From: Aestuariivita sp049276915 | GTDB taxonomy: Bacteria > Pseudomonadota > Alphaproteobacteria > Rhodobacterales > Rhodobacteraceae | DNA length: 58,663 bases | Direction: 5' to 3' | Assembly: GCF_049276915.1 (NCBI RefSeq) | Contig: NZ_JBASXK010000040.1 | Location: forward strand, 1 to 58,663 | Shown: piece by piece, positions 1 through 7,761 of the stretch | Numbering within the stretch: position 1 is the first letter of the stretch | Layout: the number at the start of each line of letters is the position of its first letter | Made by a program: the position numbers and the translations under genes | The notes under the pieces: model-generated | Told to the model about the DNA's origin: nothing | What the model saw: only the letters and a program-made list of their open reading frames with translations | Databases searched by the model: none

Positions 1-222
1 AAGCTATCTGATCCCCAAGACAGAGCCTGCGCGTTTTTGGGGATCAGGCGCAGCATGCGGGAGCGCTGCTGAGTCCGCTGGCGAACGCACATGGCGACGA
101 GATTTCTTGGCAGATTCTATGCAAGAGGTATCGGTCCAGGGGATGCGCATCCCGATAGATATTTTTCGGGTTTTGGTGAAGACAAAGAGATTGATCGCAA
201 CCACCTGAAAAAACGGGATAAA
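1..222. other. Left edge, no gene recognised
   Basis: No reading frame here has a recognisable product or a convincing ribosome-binding site. The stretch has a 10-base inverted repeat (9-18 with 37-46) around an 18-base loop. No T-run follows on either strand, so it is not a clear terminator. Confidence 0.4.
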
Positions 223-240
223 CAGAGCCATATCGCTCTG
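218..240 (-). terminator. Possible terminator of the tRNA-Tyr transcript
   Basis: On the minus strand, 18 bases beyond the tRNA 3' end, a 6-bp stem (240-235 with 228-223) with a 6-base loop is followed by TTTA and, ten bases on, another T-run. Stem and T-run are both weak, so the call rests mostly on position. Confidence 0.4.
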
Positions 241-258
241 GTTTTTGCGAGGAGAAAG

Positions 259-342
259 TGGTGGGCGACCCTGGAATCGAACCAGGCGTGCGTCTCCGCG
301 AGGGAGTTACAGTCCCCTGCCACACCTTGCGGCCTGTCGCCC
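259..342 (-). tRNA. tRNA-Tyr (anticodon GTA)
   Basis: On the minus strand an 84-nt cloverleaf can be drawn. The acceptor strand starts GGGCGAC, the anticodon loop contains CTGTAAC with anticodon GTA, and a long variable arm typical of bacterial tRNA-Tyr follows. The T-loop is GGTTCGATTCC and the 3' end pairs with the 5' end and carries an encoded CCA. It is divergent from rlmB, whose start is 125 bases away. Confidence 0.95.
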
Positions 343-466
343 AACCGTTCTTGCGCATTGCGCTGAACGTGCCGGCGTGATTACAAGCGCGCCCAAGGGC
401 CGTCAACCGTTAAATCCCATCCGATCGGATGTGTTTCAACGCGCACAGAACAGGGACGCAAAACCC

Positions 467-1234
467 ATGAAAAAACCCAAATGGGTCGTCGAGAAGGAAC
501 AGGCCAAAAAAGCCAGTTCCGCGCTTACAGTCTGGCTGTTTGGCTTGCATGCAGTGCGCGATGCGCTGGGCAATCCCAACCGCGAAAAGCTGCGCCTGAT
601 CGTGACGCAGAACGCCCATGCCAAACTGGCGGATGCCATCGAGGCGTCAGGGATTGCACCCGAGATTGTGGAACCGCGCAAATTCGCAGCCCCGCTTGAT
701 CCGGGCTCGGTTCATCAGGGGGCCGCTCTTGAGGTCAAGCCGCTGGAATGGGGCACCTTGGAGGATCGTTGTTTTGCTGCCCATCGCGTGCTGCTGTTGG
801 ACCGGGTGACGGATCCGCATAATGTCGGGGCCATTTTGCGCTCGGCCGAAGTGCTGGGCGCTCAGGCAGTGATCGGCACGCGTCATCATTCTGCGCCCGA
901 GACTGGCGCGCTGGCCAAATCGGCAAGCGGCGCATTGGAGCGACAACCCTATCTGAGGGTCCGCAACCTGGCGGATGCGATCACCGATCTGCAACGGATC
1001 GGTTTCATCGTTTTGGGGCTGGATGGAGATGCGGAAGAGACAATCGAAACTGCCTTGTCTGGCCTGAGCGATCGTCCGGTTGCGTTGGTTCTGGGGGCCG
1101 AAGGCCCTGGTTTGCGCCAAAAAACTCGTGAAACGGTCGACAAGCTGGTGAAAATTGACGCGGCGGGCGGATTTGGCTCACTCAACGTCTCAAATGCTGC
1201 AGCGGTTGCCCTATATGCCTCTTTGAAGGCGTAA
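467..1234 (+). CDS. rlmB: 23S rRNA (guanosine-2251-2'-O)-methyltransferase RlmB
   Basis: A 255-residue SpoU-family enzyme that methylates the 2'-OH of G2251 in the peptidyl-transferase P-loop of 23S rRNA, using S-adenosylmethionine. The N-terminal substrate-binding region (about 20-90) starts with WLFGLHAVRDAL. The three SpoU knot motifs are present: N119 and R125 in the first, E212 in LVLGAEGPGL, and N240-VSNAAA-VALY at the end. The frame is open back to about 245, but the ATG at 467 fits the family N-terminus and avoids running into the tRNA. Length is normal. It appears monocistronic or weakly linked to the small gene that follows 12 bases later. Confidence 0.93.
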   Translation: MKKPKWVVEKEQAKKASSALTVWLFGLHAVRDALGNPNREKLRLIVTQNAHAKLADAIEASGIAPEIVEPRKFAAPLDPGSVHQGAALEVKPLEWGTLEDRCFAAHRVLLLDRVTDPHNVGAILRSAEVLGAQAVIGTRHHSAPETGALAKSASGALERQPYLRVRNLADAITDLQRIGFIVLGLDGDAEETIETALSGLSDRPVALVLGAEGPGLRQKTRETVDKLVKIDAAGGFGSLNVSNAAAVALYASLKA

Positions 1235-1246
1235 CGGGAGGCTGTC

Positions 1247-1558
1247 ATCGGCTATTCAACAAAGATCGCGACCTGCTGTTATTGCGGCACGCGCGCGGCT
1301 CTGGTTCTGAAGGGCCAGGACCGGCATGAATTGGCGTGTTCGTCCTGCGGTGCGCCCCTTCATGACATGAAAATGCTGCGCAAGGACCGCGAAGGCCCGC
1401 GTGAGCTGGTACCAACCAGCCGTGTGCGCGCGCCACAGCCTGCGAAACCCGGGAAGATGGCCCCTCCCAAACCCGTCAAACGAAAAAAGCGGCGCAAAGG
1501 CTTCATGAGCAAACTGTTTGAAGAAGCTTTTGATGTGATCGAGGACATCTTTGACTGA
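1247..1558 (+). CDS. Small zinc-ribbon protein, non-standard start
   Basis: About 103 residues. A zinc ribbon at the N-terminus is visible as TCCYCG (C10, C13) and CSSCG (C31, C34). A proline/lysine-rich linker follows, then an acidic amphipathic tail ending EEAFDVIEDIFD. The frame is in phase with rlmB and opens directly after its stop. No ATG, GTG or TTG lies upstream of the ribbon. The best start is ATC at 1247, six bases after a GGGAGG Shine-Dalgarno at 1236-1241; the TTG at 1331 would cut the ribbon in half. The function is unknown, though zinc binding and perhaps nucleic-acid or chaperone contact are plausible. Probably co-transcribed with rlmB. Confidence 0.7.
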   Translation: MGYSTKIATCCYCGTRAALVLKGQDRHELACSSCGAPLHDMKMLRKDREGPRELVPTSRVRAPQPAKPGKMAPPKPVKRKKRRKGFMSKLFEEAFDVIEDIFD

Positions 1559-1667
1559 AATGAATGTCACGGGCGCGGGTGCGGTCTTCACATCGCCGTG
1601 CGGGGGCTGGTCATAAGCGGCAGCACAGGTCACATTTGCAACGTGCCGCGTTGCTGGAGGTGTACTG

Positions 1668-2123
1668 ATGTTTTCTCGCCGTAGTTTTGTGCTCTCGCTG
1701 AGTGCTGCTTGTTCCATTGGGGCGGCATCAAGGGTCTTTGCCGAACAGCCTCGGTTCTTTACCCGCAACGGGGCGGTGATCGGCGGGTATGATGTGGTGG
1801 CCTATTTCACCGAAGGCAAACCGGTGATGGGCGACAGCGCCCATTCCGTGATGTGGCAAGGTGGGACCTGGCTGTTCAGCACAGCGCAGAACCGCGAACG
1901 GTTCGAGATGAACCCCAGGGCCTATGCCCCTCAGTATGGCGGCTATTGCGCCTATGCGGTCGCGCGCGGTTACACCGCCAAGGTCGAACCCGAAGCCTGG
2001 CGGGTTGTCGATGATAAACTGTATCTCAACTATTCGCGCGCTGTCAGAGCGCTCTGGGCGGCCAATATTCCGGGCAACATTGCCAAGGGCGATGAGAATT
2101 GGCCTGCGGTGCTGAAGAAATAG
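1668..2123 (+). CDS. Exported YHS-domain protein
   Basis: 151 residues. The N-terminus is a short signal peptide with a twin-arginine-like SRRSFVLS motif at residues 4-11, ending near FAEQ. The mature part carries a YHS-type domain (GGYDVVAYF, then FSTAQNRERFEMNPRAYAPQYGGYCAYAV). This family is found in metal-related ATPases and in periplasmic roseobacter proteins and is presumed to bind metal. The specific role is not known. The start ATG has GGAGGTG upstream. No co-directional partner lies close by. Confidence 0.75.
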   Translation: MFSRRSFVLSLSAACSIGAASRVFAEQPRFFTRNGAVIGGYDVVAYFTEGKPVMGDSAHSVMWQGGTWLFSTAQNRERFEMNPRAYAPQYGGYCAYAVARGYTAKVEPEAWRVVDDKLYLNYSRAVRALWAANIPGNIAKGDENWPAVLKK

Positions 2124-2271
2124 TCAGGCAGGAATCCGCCTGATCTGCGCATCAATCTGTTCACGCTCGCGCGAGAGCCCCTTTTCAGTGCCAAAACCGT
2201 GCCTATCTATCGGTCATGACACAGAGTTCGGAACCTCTGCGGTCAATTCACTGTCCCTCGTTCCGTCACTG
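2124..2271 (+). other. Intergenic stretch, possible small RNA or long 3' UTR
   Basis: No coding frame is convincing here. A hairpin (tcaggc/gcctga) starts just after the YHS stop, and the stretch ends at a strong intrinsic terminator 150 bases downstream. It may be a long 3' UTR or an independent small RNA. No known RNA family was recognised. Confidence 0.25.
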
Positions 2272-2303
2272 GCGCTCAAGGATTTATCCTTGAGCGCTTT
2301 TTT
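2272..2303 (+). terminator. Strong intrinsic terminator
   Basis: A perfect 11-bp stem (2272-2282 with 2287-2297), loop TTTA, then six T (2298-2303). It terminates rightward transcripts about 150-170 bases after the YHS gene and about 30 bases before the CoA-binding gene. Confidence 0.92.
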
Positions 2304-2332
2304 CTTTGAGAACTCCGGGATAGAGTCAGCGA

Positions 2333-2803
2333 ATGACATCCTATTCCGAAGACCTGTTGCGCAAGATCCTGCGCGAGACGAAAACCGTCGCGATGGTGGG
2401 CGTTTCCATGAACCCCGTGCGCCCAAGCTATTTCGTGGCGCGATATCTTGATTTGAAGGGTTTCGACATCATCCCCGTCAATCCCATGCACGCCGGAGAG
2501 CGGATTTTCGGCAAGGAGGTCCTTGCCAGCCTGTCCGACATTTCGCGGCCTGTGGACATGGTGGACATTTTTCGGCGCTCTGAAGCCGTCCCTGACATCG
2601 TCGAAGAAGCCTTGGGCTCCCTGACCGGGCTGAAAACAATCTGGATGCAGATCGGCGTGGAACATCAGCAGGCCGCACAGCGCGCGCAGGCGCAGGGTGT
2701 GAACGTCATCCAGAACCGCTGCCCGAAGATCGAGTATCAGCGCTTGTTTGGTGAGCTGCGCATGGGCGGCTTTGCGACCGGCGTGATTTCGTCAAAGCTC
2801 TGA
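2333..2803 (+). CDS. CoA-binding protein (YccU-like)
   Basis: 156 residues forming one Rossmann-type CoA-binding domain, related to the N-terminal part of succinyl-CoA synthetase alpha. The nucleotide loop is VAMVGVSMNPVRPSYFVARYL near the N-terminus, followed by IIPVNP and the late NVIQNRCPKIEYQRL segment. Such stand-alone proteins are common in proteobacteria and their role is unknown. They bind CoA or a related dinucleotide without the ligase catalytic domain. Length matches the family. It lies alone between a terminator and the convergent his genes. Confidence 0.85.
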   Translation: MTSYSEDLLRKILRETKTVAMVGVSMNPVRPSYFVARYLDLKGFDIIPVNPMHAGERIFGKEVLASLSDISRPVDMVDIFRRSEAVPDIVEEALGSLTGLKTIWMQIGVEHQQAAQRAQAQGVNVIQNRCPKIEYQRLFGELRMGGFATGVISSKL

Positions 2804-2852
2804 CCCTCCGGGCCGGGTAGGGCGGTTCCAAACGACCTGGCAGGGCGTTTTC

Positions 2853-3161
2853 TTATCGGCTGGCTTTTTCGTCGATCCCCGAGGTTCCGTGTCGGCGGGC
2901 CAGTTCATCCAGCACATCCTGCAGCGTGACATCGCGTGCAGCCAACATGACCAGCAGGTGATAGAGCACATCTGCCGCTTCGCTTGTCAGCCGCGTCTTG
3001 TCGCCCTTGATGGCCTCGATAATGGCCTCGATGGCTTCTTCGCCAAACTTTTCGGCGCATTTCTCCGGCCCCTTGGCCAGCAGCTTGGCGGTCCAGCTGC
3101 TGTCCGGATCGGCAGATTTTCGAGCCTCGATCGTGGCGGCAAGGATGTCGAGCGCGTTCAT
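2853..3161 (-). CDS. hisE: Phosphoribosyl-ATP pyrophosphatase HisE
   Basis: 102 residues. Hydrolyses phosphoribosyl-ATP to phosphoribosyl-AMP, the second step of histidine synthesis. The all-alpha MazG-like fold is indicated by KFGEEAIEAIIEAI (the EExxE metal site) and SEAADVLYHLLVML (the ExxD site). It is the last gene of the minus-strand his unit, and its ATG overlaps the hisF stop by four bases, implying translational coupling. Confidence 0.95.
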   Translation of the reverse strand: MNALDILAATIEARKSADPDSSWTAKLLAKGPEKCAEKFGEEAIEAIIEAIKGDKTRLTSEAADVLYHLLVMLAARDVTLQDVLDELARRHGTSGIDEKASR

Positions 3162-3919
3162 GTCAGCCTCATGGGGATGCCCGCGGCTGCCATGTGTTCC
3201 TTGGCTTCGCGGATCGTGAAATCACCGAAATGGAAGATCGATGCGGCCAGTACGGCGCTTGCGCCACCCTGTGTCACCCCTTCGACCAGATGATCCAGAG
3301 TGCCCACACCGCCCGAGGCGATGACCGGCACGTTTACCGCATCTGAAATGGCCCGTGTCAGCGGCAGGTTGAAGCCCGCGCGCGTGCCGTCCCGGTCCAT
3401 GGATGTCAGCAGGATCTCTCCGGCACCTTTCGCAGCCACGGTGCGTGCAAACTCCACGGCATCAATGCCTGTGGGCCTGCGCCCGCCATGCGTGAAGATC
3501 TCCCATTTGCCGGGGCTGACCGTCTTGGCATCTATCGCGCAAACGATGCATTGGCTGCCGAACTGGTCTGCCGCTTCGGCGATCACGTTCGGGTTGGCGA
3601 CCGCGGCCGAGTTGAAACTGACCTTGTCGGCTCCGGCCAGCAGCAGGTCGCGCACATCTTCTTTGGTACGCACGCCACCACCCACCGTAAGAGGGATGTA
3701 ACATTGCTCGGCCGTACGACTGACCACGTCATACATCGTGCCGCGGTTTTCATGGGTCGCGTGAATATCGAGAAAACACAATTCATCCGCGCCCGCCGCA
3801 TCATAGGCGCGGGCAGATTCCACAGGATCACCGGCGTCGATCAGGTCAACGAAGTTCACGCCTTTGACGACACGCCCGTCGGCGACATCTAGGCAGGGGA
3901 TGATGCGGGTTTTCAGCAT
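3158..3919 (-). CDS. hisF: Imidazole glycerol phosphate synthase subunit HisF
   Basis: 253-residue TIM-barrel cyclase. It uses ammonia from HisH to turn PRFAR into imidazole glycerol phosphate and AICAR. Seen directly: the N-terminal phosphate and catalytic strand IIPCLDVADGRVVKG with D11, the second catalytic aspartate in CAIDAK, and the phosphate-binding ends GGGVRT and IASGGVG. Full family length. It lies 96 bases after hisA and overlaps hisE by four bases. Confidence 0.97.
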   Translation of the reverse strand: MLKTRIIPCLDVADGRVVKGVNFVDLIDAGDPVESARAYDAAGADELCFLDIHATHENRGTMYDVVSRTAEQCYIPLTVGGGVRTKEDVRDLLLAGADKVSFNSAAVANPNVIAEAADQFGSQCIVCAIDAKTVSPGKWEIFTHGGRRPTGIDAVEFARTVAAKGAGEILLTSMDRDGTRAGFNLPLTRAISDAVNVPVIASGGVGTLDHLVEGVTQGGASAVLAASIFHFGDFTIREAKEHMAAAGIPMRLT

Positions 3920-4015
3920 GCAATTGGTTATGGACCGGATTGAAGGAAGGGGGAAGGGGGCGTTGGCCGCGTTGCACGGCCTGTCGCGCAGCCCGCAAGA
4001 AACACGCGCGCAGGC

Positions 4016-4735
4016 TTAGGAGGCCAGCGCCTTGAGGGCGGCACCCAGATCAATCGCCCCATCATAGAGCGCGCGTCCCGAGATCGCGCCCGAGATGACG
4101 CCGGTGTCGCGCAACAAGATCAGATCCTGAAGCGAAGACACGCCGCCCGAGGCAATGACCGGGATAGTGACTGCTCGGGCAAGATCGGCTGTGGCCTCGA
4201 TATTGGGGCCCTGCATCGCGCCGTCGCGGTTGATGTCCGTATAGATGATCGCGGCCACCCCTGCGTCCTCGAAGGATTTTGCAAGATCGGTGACCATCAC
4301 GTTTGTTTCTTCGGCCCAGCCTTTGGTTGCGACGCGACCGTTTCGTGCGTCTATGCCCACAGCGATTTTTCCCGGAAACGCGCGTGCGGCCTCACGAACC
4401 AGATCGGGGTTCTCGACGGCGACTGTGCCAAGGATGACGCGGGCAAGCCCCTTGTCGATCCAGGCCTCGATCGTGGCCATGTCCCTGATACCCCCGCCTA
4501 GCTGAGCGGGCGTATCGGTTGCTTTGAGAATGGCCTCGACCGGGGCCGCGTTGACCGGTGTGCCGGCAAAGGCACCGTTCAGATCGACCAGATGCAGCCA
4601 TTCGCAACCGGCCTGAACAAACGCCATGGCTTGTGCGGCTGGATCGTCGTTGAACACGGTTGCTTGCTCCATCTCGCCGCGCACAAGGCGCACGGCTTGT
4701 CCGTCTTTGAGGTCGATGGCTGGGTAAAGGATCAT
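4016..4735 (-). CDS. hisA: ProFAR isomerase HisA
   Basis: 239-residue TIM-barrel isomerase converting ProFAR to PRFAR, directly upstream of hisF in the pathway and on the DNA. The start MILYPAIDLKDGQAVRLVRG shows catalytic D8. The second acidic residue sits in IAVGIDARNGRVATKGW, and the phosphate loops are GGGIRD and IASGGVSS. Family length is normal. It is separated from hisH by the opposite-strand DUF2147 gene, which interrupts the his gene order. Confidence 0.96.
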   Translation of the reverse strand: MILYPAIDLKDGQAVRLVRGEMEQATVFNDDPAAQAMAFVQAGCEWLHLVDLNGAFAGTPVNAAPVEAILKATDTPAQLGGGIRDMATIEAWIDKGLARVILGTVAVENPDLVREAARAFPGKIAVGIDARNGRVATKGWAEETNVMVTDLAKSFEDAGVAAIIYTDINRDGAMQGPNIEATADLARAVTIPVIASGGVSSLQDLILLRDTGVISGAISGRALYDGAIDLGAALKALAS

Positions 4736-4872
4736 GGCAAAGGCCTATATCTGCTGCTGGGCGCTGTTATGCATGGGTTGCGCCGGATTGCAACGTGGCG
4801 CGCGACGCAATGTCAGGCTTGCCTGCAGGGCTCGGCACGGGGCAAGGTGCAGGCAAAACGGGAGGAAATGAA

Positions 4873-5259
4873 ATGAAACATATCGTTCTGAGTGCACTTG
4901 CAATGTTTGCACTTGCAGTACCCGCCAGCGCTGACCCGATATTGGGAACCTGGAAAACCCAACCTGATGACGGGTCCTATGCACATATCCAGATGGCCCC
5001 TTGCGGTGCGAACCTGTGCGGAAAGATCGCGCAAACATTCAACAGCGACGGTGAGTTCAACTCACCCAATATCGGCAAGACACTGGTGATCGACATGGTG
5101 TCAAATGGCGACGGCACCTATAGCGGCAAGGTCTGGCGACCTTCCAACGACAAGATCTATATCGGCAAGATGAATCTTGATGGGGATTCTCTGGCGCTGC
5201 GCGGGTGCGTGGCAGGCGGATTGATCTGTTCGAAGCAGACCTGGAGCCGCGTGAACTAA
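4873..5259 (+). CDS. Secreted DUF2147 protein inside the his cluster
   Basis: 128 residues: a signal peptide (MKHIVLSALAMFALAVPASA) followed by a DUF2147 domain beginning DPILGTWKTQPDDG. The domain has the conserved disulfide-type cysteines in CGANLCGKIAQTF and a C-terminal LRGCVAGGLICSKQTWSRV. The ATG at 4873 follows GGGAGGAAATGA. DUF2147 proteins are periplasmic or outer-membrane lipocalin-like proteins of unknown function. It lies on the plus strand between hisA and hisH, and its stop overlaps the hisH stop by four bases. Confidence 0.85.
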   Translation: MKHIVLSALAMFALAVPASADPILGTWKTQPDDGSYAHIQMAPCGANLCGKIAQTFNSDGEFNSPNIGKTLVIDMVSNGDGTYSGKVWRPSNDKIYIGKMNLDGDSLALRGCVAGGLICSKQTWSRVN

Positions 5260-5894
5260 GGCCGCCAGTTCAGGAAGTTGGCAATCAGGCGCAGGCCGGT
5301 TGCCTGACTTTTTTCCGGGTGAAACTGGGTGCCGATGATCGTGTCGCGCCCGATGATCGCCGTGACATCGCCGCCGTAATCGACATGGGCGATGCGTTCG
5401 GACGCGGTTGTGACATGCATGTGGTAGGAGTGGACGAAGTAAGCGTGCTCGCCGCTTGTGATCCCCTCCAGAACCGGGTGCTTTTGCGTGATCACCAACT
5501 CGTTCCAGCCCATATGAGGCACTTTCAGCTTGGGATCATCGGGGGTGATACGCACAACGTCTCCGCCGATCCAGTCCAGACCCGGAGTGTCTTCATATTC
5601 ATGCCCCTTGCTTGCCATCAACTGCATGCCGACACAGATGCCTAGAAAGGGGCGGCCCTTGTCTTCGACCGCTTCGCAGAGCGCATCATAGACGCCACCA
5701 CGCGCACGCAGAGCAGCGGCGCAGGCTGGGAAAGCTCCGTCGCCCGGCAGGACGATCCGATCGGCGCGGGCCACCACATCCGCATCGGATGTCACGACCA
5801 CCGTGCCCGCATCAGTTTCGCGCGCCATACGCTGAAACGCCTTTTCCGCCGAATGCAGATTGCCGCTTTCGTAATCGATGATCGCTGTCATCAT
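5256..5894 (-). CDS. hisH: Imidazole glycerol phosphate synthase subunit HisH
   Basis: 212-residue class I glutamine amidotransferase that supplies ammonia to HisF. The catalytic triad is visible: nucleophile C87 in FLGICVGMQL, and H192 and E194 in GTQFHPEKSQ. The oxyanion region is VLPGDGAFPAC. Normal length. It lies six bases downstream of hisB. Its 3' end overlaps that of the convergent DUF2147 gene, so it is separated from its partner hisF by two genes. Confidence 0.96.
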   Translation of the reverse strand: MMTAIIDYESGNLHSAEKAFQRMARETDAGTVVVTSDADVVARADRIVLPGDGAFPACAAALRARGGVYDALCEAVEDKGRPFLGICVGMQLMASKGHEYEDTPGLDWIGGDVVRITPDDPKLKVPHMGWNELVITQKHPVLEGITSGEHAYFVHSYHMHVTTASERIAHVDYGGDVTAIIGRDTIIGTQFHPEKSQATGLRLIANFLNWRP

Positions 5895-5899
5895 CGGCG

Positions 5900-6487
5900 T
5901 TACAGCGCGCCCTTGGTCGAGGGGACTGCATCGGCCTTGCGCGGATCGGTTTCAACCGCGTCGCGCAGAGCCCGGGCGACCGCCTTGAATGCAGCCTCGG
6001 CGATGTGATGGCTGTTGATGCCATGCAGAGCGTCGATATGCAGCGTTATGCCTCCATGGGTCGAAAGCGCCTGAAAGAATTCGCGCACGAGTTCGGTATC
6101 GAACGTGCCAATCTTGGCGGTCGGCAGGTCTGCATTCCAAACGAGGAACGGACGCCCGGACAGATCCAGCGCGGCCCGCACCAGCGCGTCATCCATGGGC
6201 AGCAGACACGCGCCATATCGGCGAATCCCGCGCTTGTCGCCCAGAGCGGCCGTCAAAGCCTGGCCCAGTGCGATGCCCGTATCCTCGACCGTGTGGTGAT
6301 CGTCGATATGCAGATCGCCCTGCGCCCGGATCGTCATGTCGATCAGTGAATGGCGCGCAAGCTGATCCAGCATATGGTCAAAGAACCCGACGCCGGTCTG
6401 GTTGTTATATACTCCGGTCCCGTCGAGATTGATCTCGACCGAGATATCGGTCTCTGCTGTCTTGCGAGTGATCCTGGCCTCACGCAT
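5900..6487 (-). CDS. hisB: Imidazoleglycerol-phosphate dehydratase HisB
   Basis: 195 residues, monofunctional dehydratase (no HisN-type phosphatase domain). The two manganese-binding HHxxE motifs are seen as DDHHTVEDTG and NSHHIAEAAF, with FFDHML and the STHGG region between. Two in-frame ATGs exist, at 6493 and 6487. The second is chosen because AAAGGA lies about eight bases before it, but only two before the first. First gene of the minus-strand his unit. Confidence 0.95.
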   Translation of the reverse strand: MREARITRKTAETDISVEINLDGTGVYNNQTGVGFFDHMLDQLARHSLIDMTIRAQGDLHIDDHHTVEDTGIALGQALTAALGDKRGIRRYGACLLPMDDALVRAALDLSGRPFLVWNADLPTAKIGTFDTELVREFFQALSTHGGITLHIDALHGINSHHIAEAAFKAVARALRDAVETDPRKADAVPSTKGAL

Positions 6488-6652
6488 GGGCATATTCCTT
6501 TGCGGTTCCCGGTGCTTATAGGGGTGTGCCGTGGGCGGTGAAAGCCCTTGGCGCATCTTTGGGCGGGCATTGTTGCGGCGTGGTCGCGGCGAGGGATTGC
6601 ACCGCGCGGGTCTGCGTGTCAGCTTGGCGCTGTTCAGACAGATGAGGCTGCG

Positions 6653-6892
6653 ATGACCACCTGCGTCTTTATTCAGATCCGCTGCAAGCCCGGCACGACC
6701 TACAAGGTCGCCGAAGACATTGCTCTGCGCGAAATTCATTCCGAGCTTTATTCAACGTCAGGCGAGTATGATCTGTTGATGAAGCTGTACATCCCCGAGG
6801 ACCAGGATGTGGGCAAGTTCATCAATGATGAACTTTTGGGTATACCGGGAATCGAGCGGTCTTTGACCACGATAACCTTCAAAGTTTTCTGA
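6653..6892 (+). CDS. Stand-alone Lrp/AsnC ligand-binding (RAM) domain protein
   Basis: 79 residues comprising only the C-terminal sensor domain of Lrp/AsnC regulators: CVFIQIRCKPG at the start, then SGEYDLLMKLYIPE and IPGIERSLTTITFKVF at the end. There is no DNA-binding helix-turn-helix. Such proteins oligomerise, bind amino acids and may modulate full-length Lrp partners; the ligand here is unknown. It is divergent from hisB with 165 bases between the starts. Confidence 0.85.
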   Translation: MTTCVFIQIRCKPGTTYKVAEDIALREIHSELYSTSGEYDLLMKLYIPEDQDVGKFINDELLGIPGIERSLTTITFKVF

Positions 6893-7062
6893 ACCCTCCC
6901 TCCAGCACATATATGCGCCGCTCTGAAGTGAACGCAGGCATCTGCGTCACCCGCGCATGGCTTGCCGGATGATTGATGTATTCGACATGCATCAGTTGAC
7001 CTTTGGTGTTGTTTTCTGTCATTCATTACGCAGGATCGGAATTTCTGCGAAAGTTTGGCTGT

Positions 7063-7761
7063 ATGATGGAGGTATTGCTCAGGGCAGGCGGTCTGATTGT
7101 CGGCTGGAATGACGATCTGTCGGAAATCGTAGCTCTGTCTCTCCAAGTCACGCTGAGTGCCGTGTTCATTTCCTGTCTGATCGGATTGCCGCTGGGCGCG
7201 GTTGTGGGCGCGTTTCGCTTTCCCGGACGCCGGGTGGCGATCTTGATGATGAATGTCCTCATGGGCCTGCCGCCCGTGGTGGTGGGGCTCATCGTTTACA
7301 TGTTGTTATCGGCCTCTGGTCCGATGGGGGTGTTGGGGCTGCTCTACACCCCAACGGCGATGATCATTGCGCAGACCGTGTTGGTCACCCCCATCATCGC
7401 GGCCCTCAGTCGTCAGGTGGTTGAGGATCTGCATGAAGAATATGCCGAACAGTTTGCGTCTTTGGGTGTGGGGCCTGCTCAGCGCGTGATGGCGCTGTTG
7501 TGGGATGCACGGTTCAGCCTGCTGACGGTTGTTCTGGCCGGCTTTGGTCGCGCGGTGGCCGAGGTCGGGGCCGTGATGATTGTCGGGGGCAACATCAACC
7601 ACGTAACGCGGGTGATGACGACGGCGATTGCCCTGGAAACTTCGCGCGGCGCTCTGGAACTGGCTTTGGCGCTTGGGCTTGTCTTGTTGCTTATCGCGCT
7701 GGTGGTGAACCTGATTGTCATGACCGTGCGCGGAACGGCGGTGAGGGCGGCCTATGCATGA
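7063..7761 (+). CDS. tupB: Tungstate ABC transporter permease TupB
   Basis: 232-residue inner-membrane permease of the molybdate/tungstate class. About five hydrophobic helices are seen. The ATPase-coupling loop is EEYAEQFASLGVGPAQRVMALLW, followed by the EVGAVMIVGGNI segment typical of TupB/WtpB. The frame is open further upstream to 7003; the ATG at 7063 is taken because it starts the family-like N-terminus, but no clean Shine-Dalgarno decides it. It overlaps tupC by eight bases. First gene of the tupBCA operon. Confidence 0.88.
   Translation: MMEVLLRAGGLIVGWNDDLSEIVALSLQVTLSAVFISCLIGLPLGAVVGAFRFPGRRVAILMMNVLMGLPPVVVGLIVYMLLSASGPMGVLGLLYTPTAMIIAQTVLVTPIIAALSRQVVEDLHEEYAEQFASLGVGPAQRVMALLWDARFSLLTVVLAGFGRAVAEVGAVMIVGGNINHVTRVMTTAIALETSRGALELALALGLVLLLIALVVNLIVMTVRGTAVRAAYA

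Noticed and set aside
9..46. 10-bp inverted repeat as a terminator or attachment site
   Set aside because: No T-run on either side and the 18-base loop is long; nothing mobile next to it.
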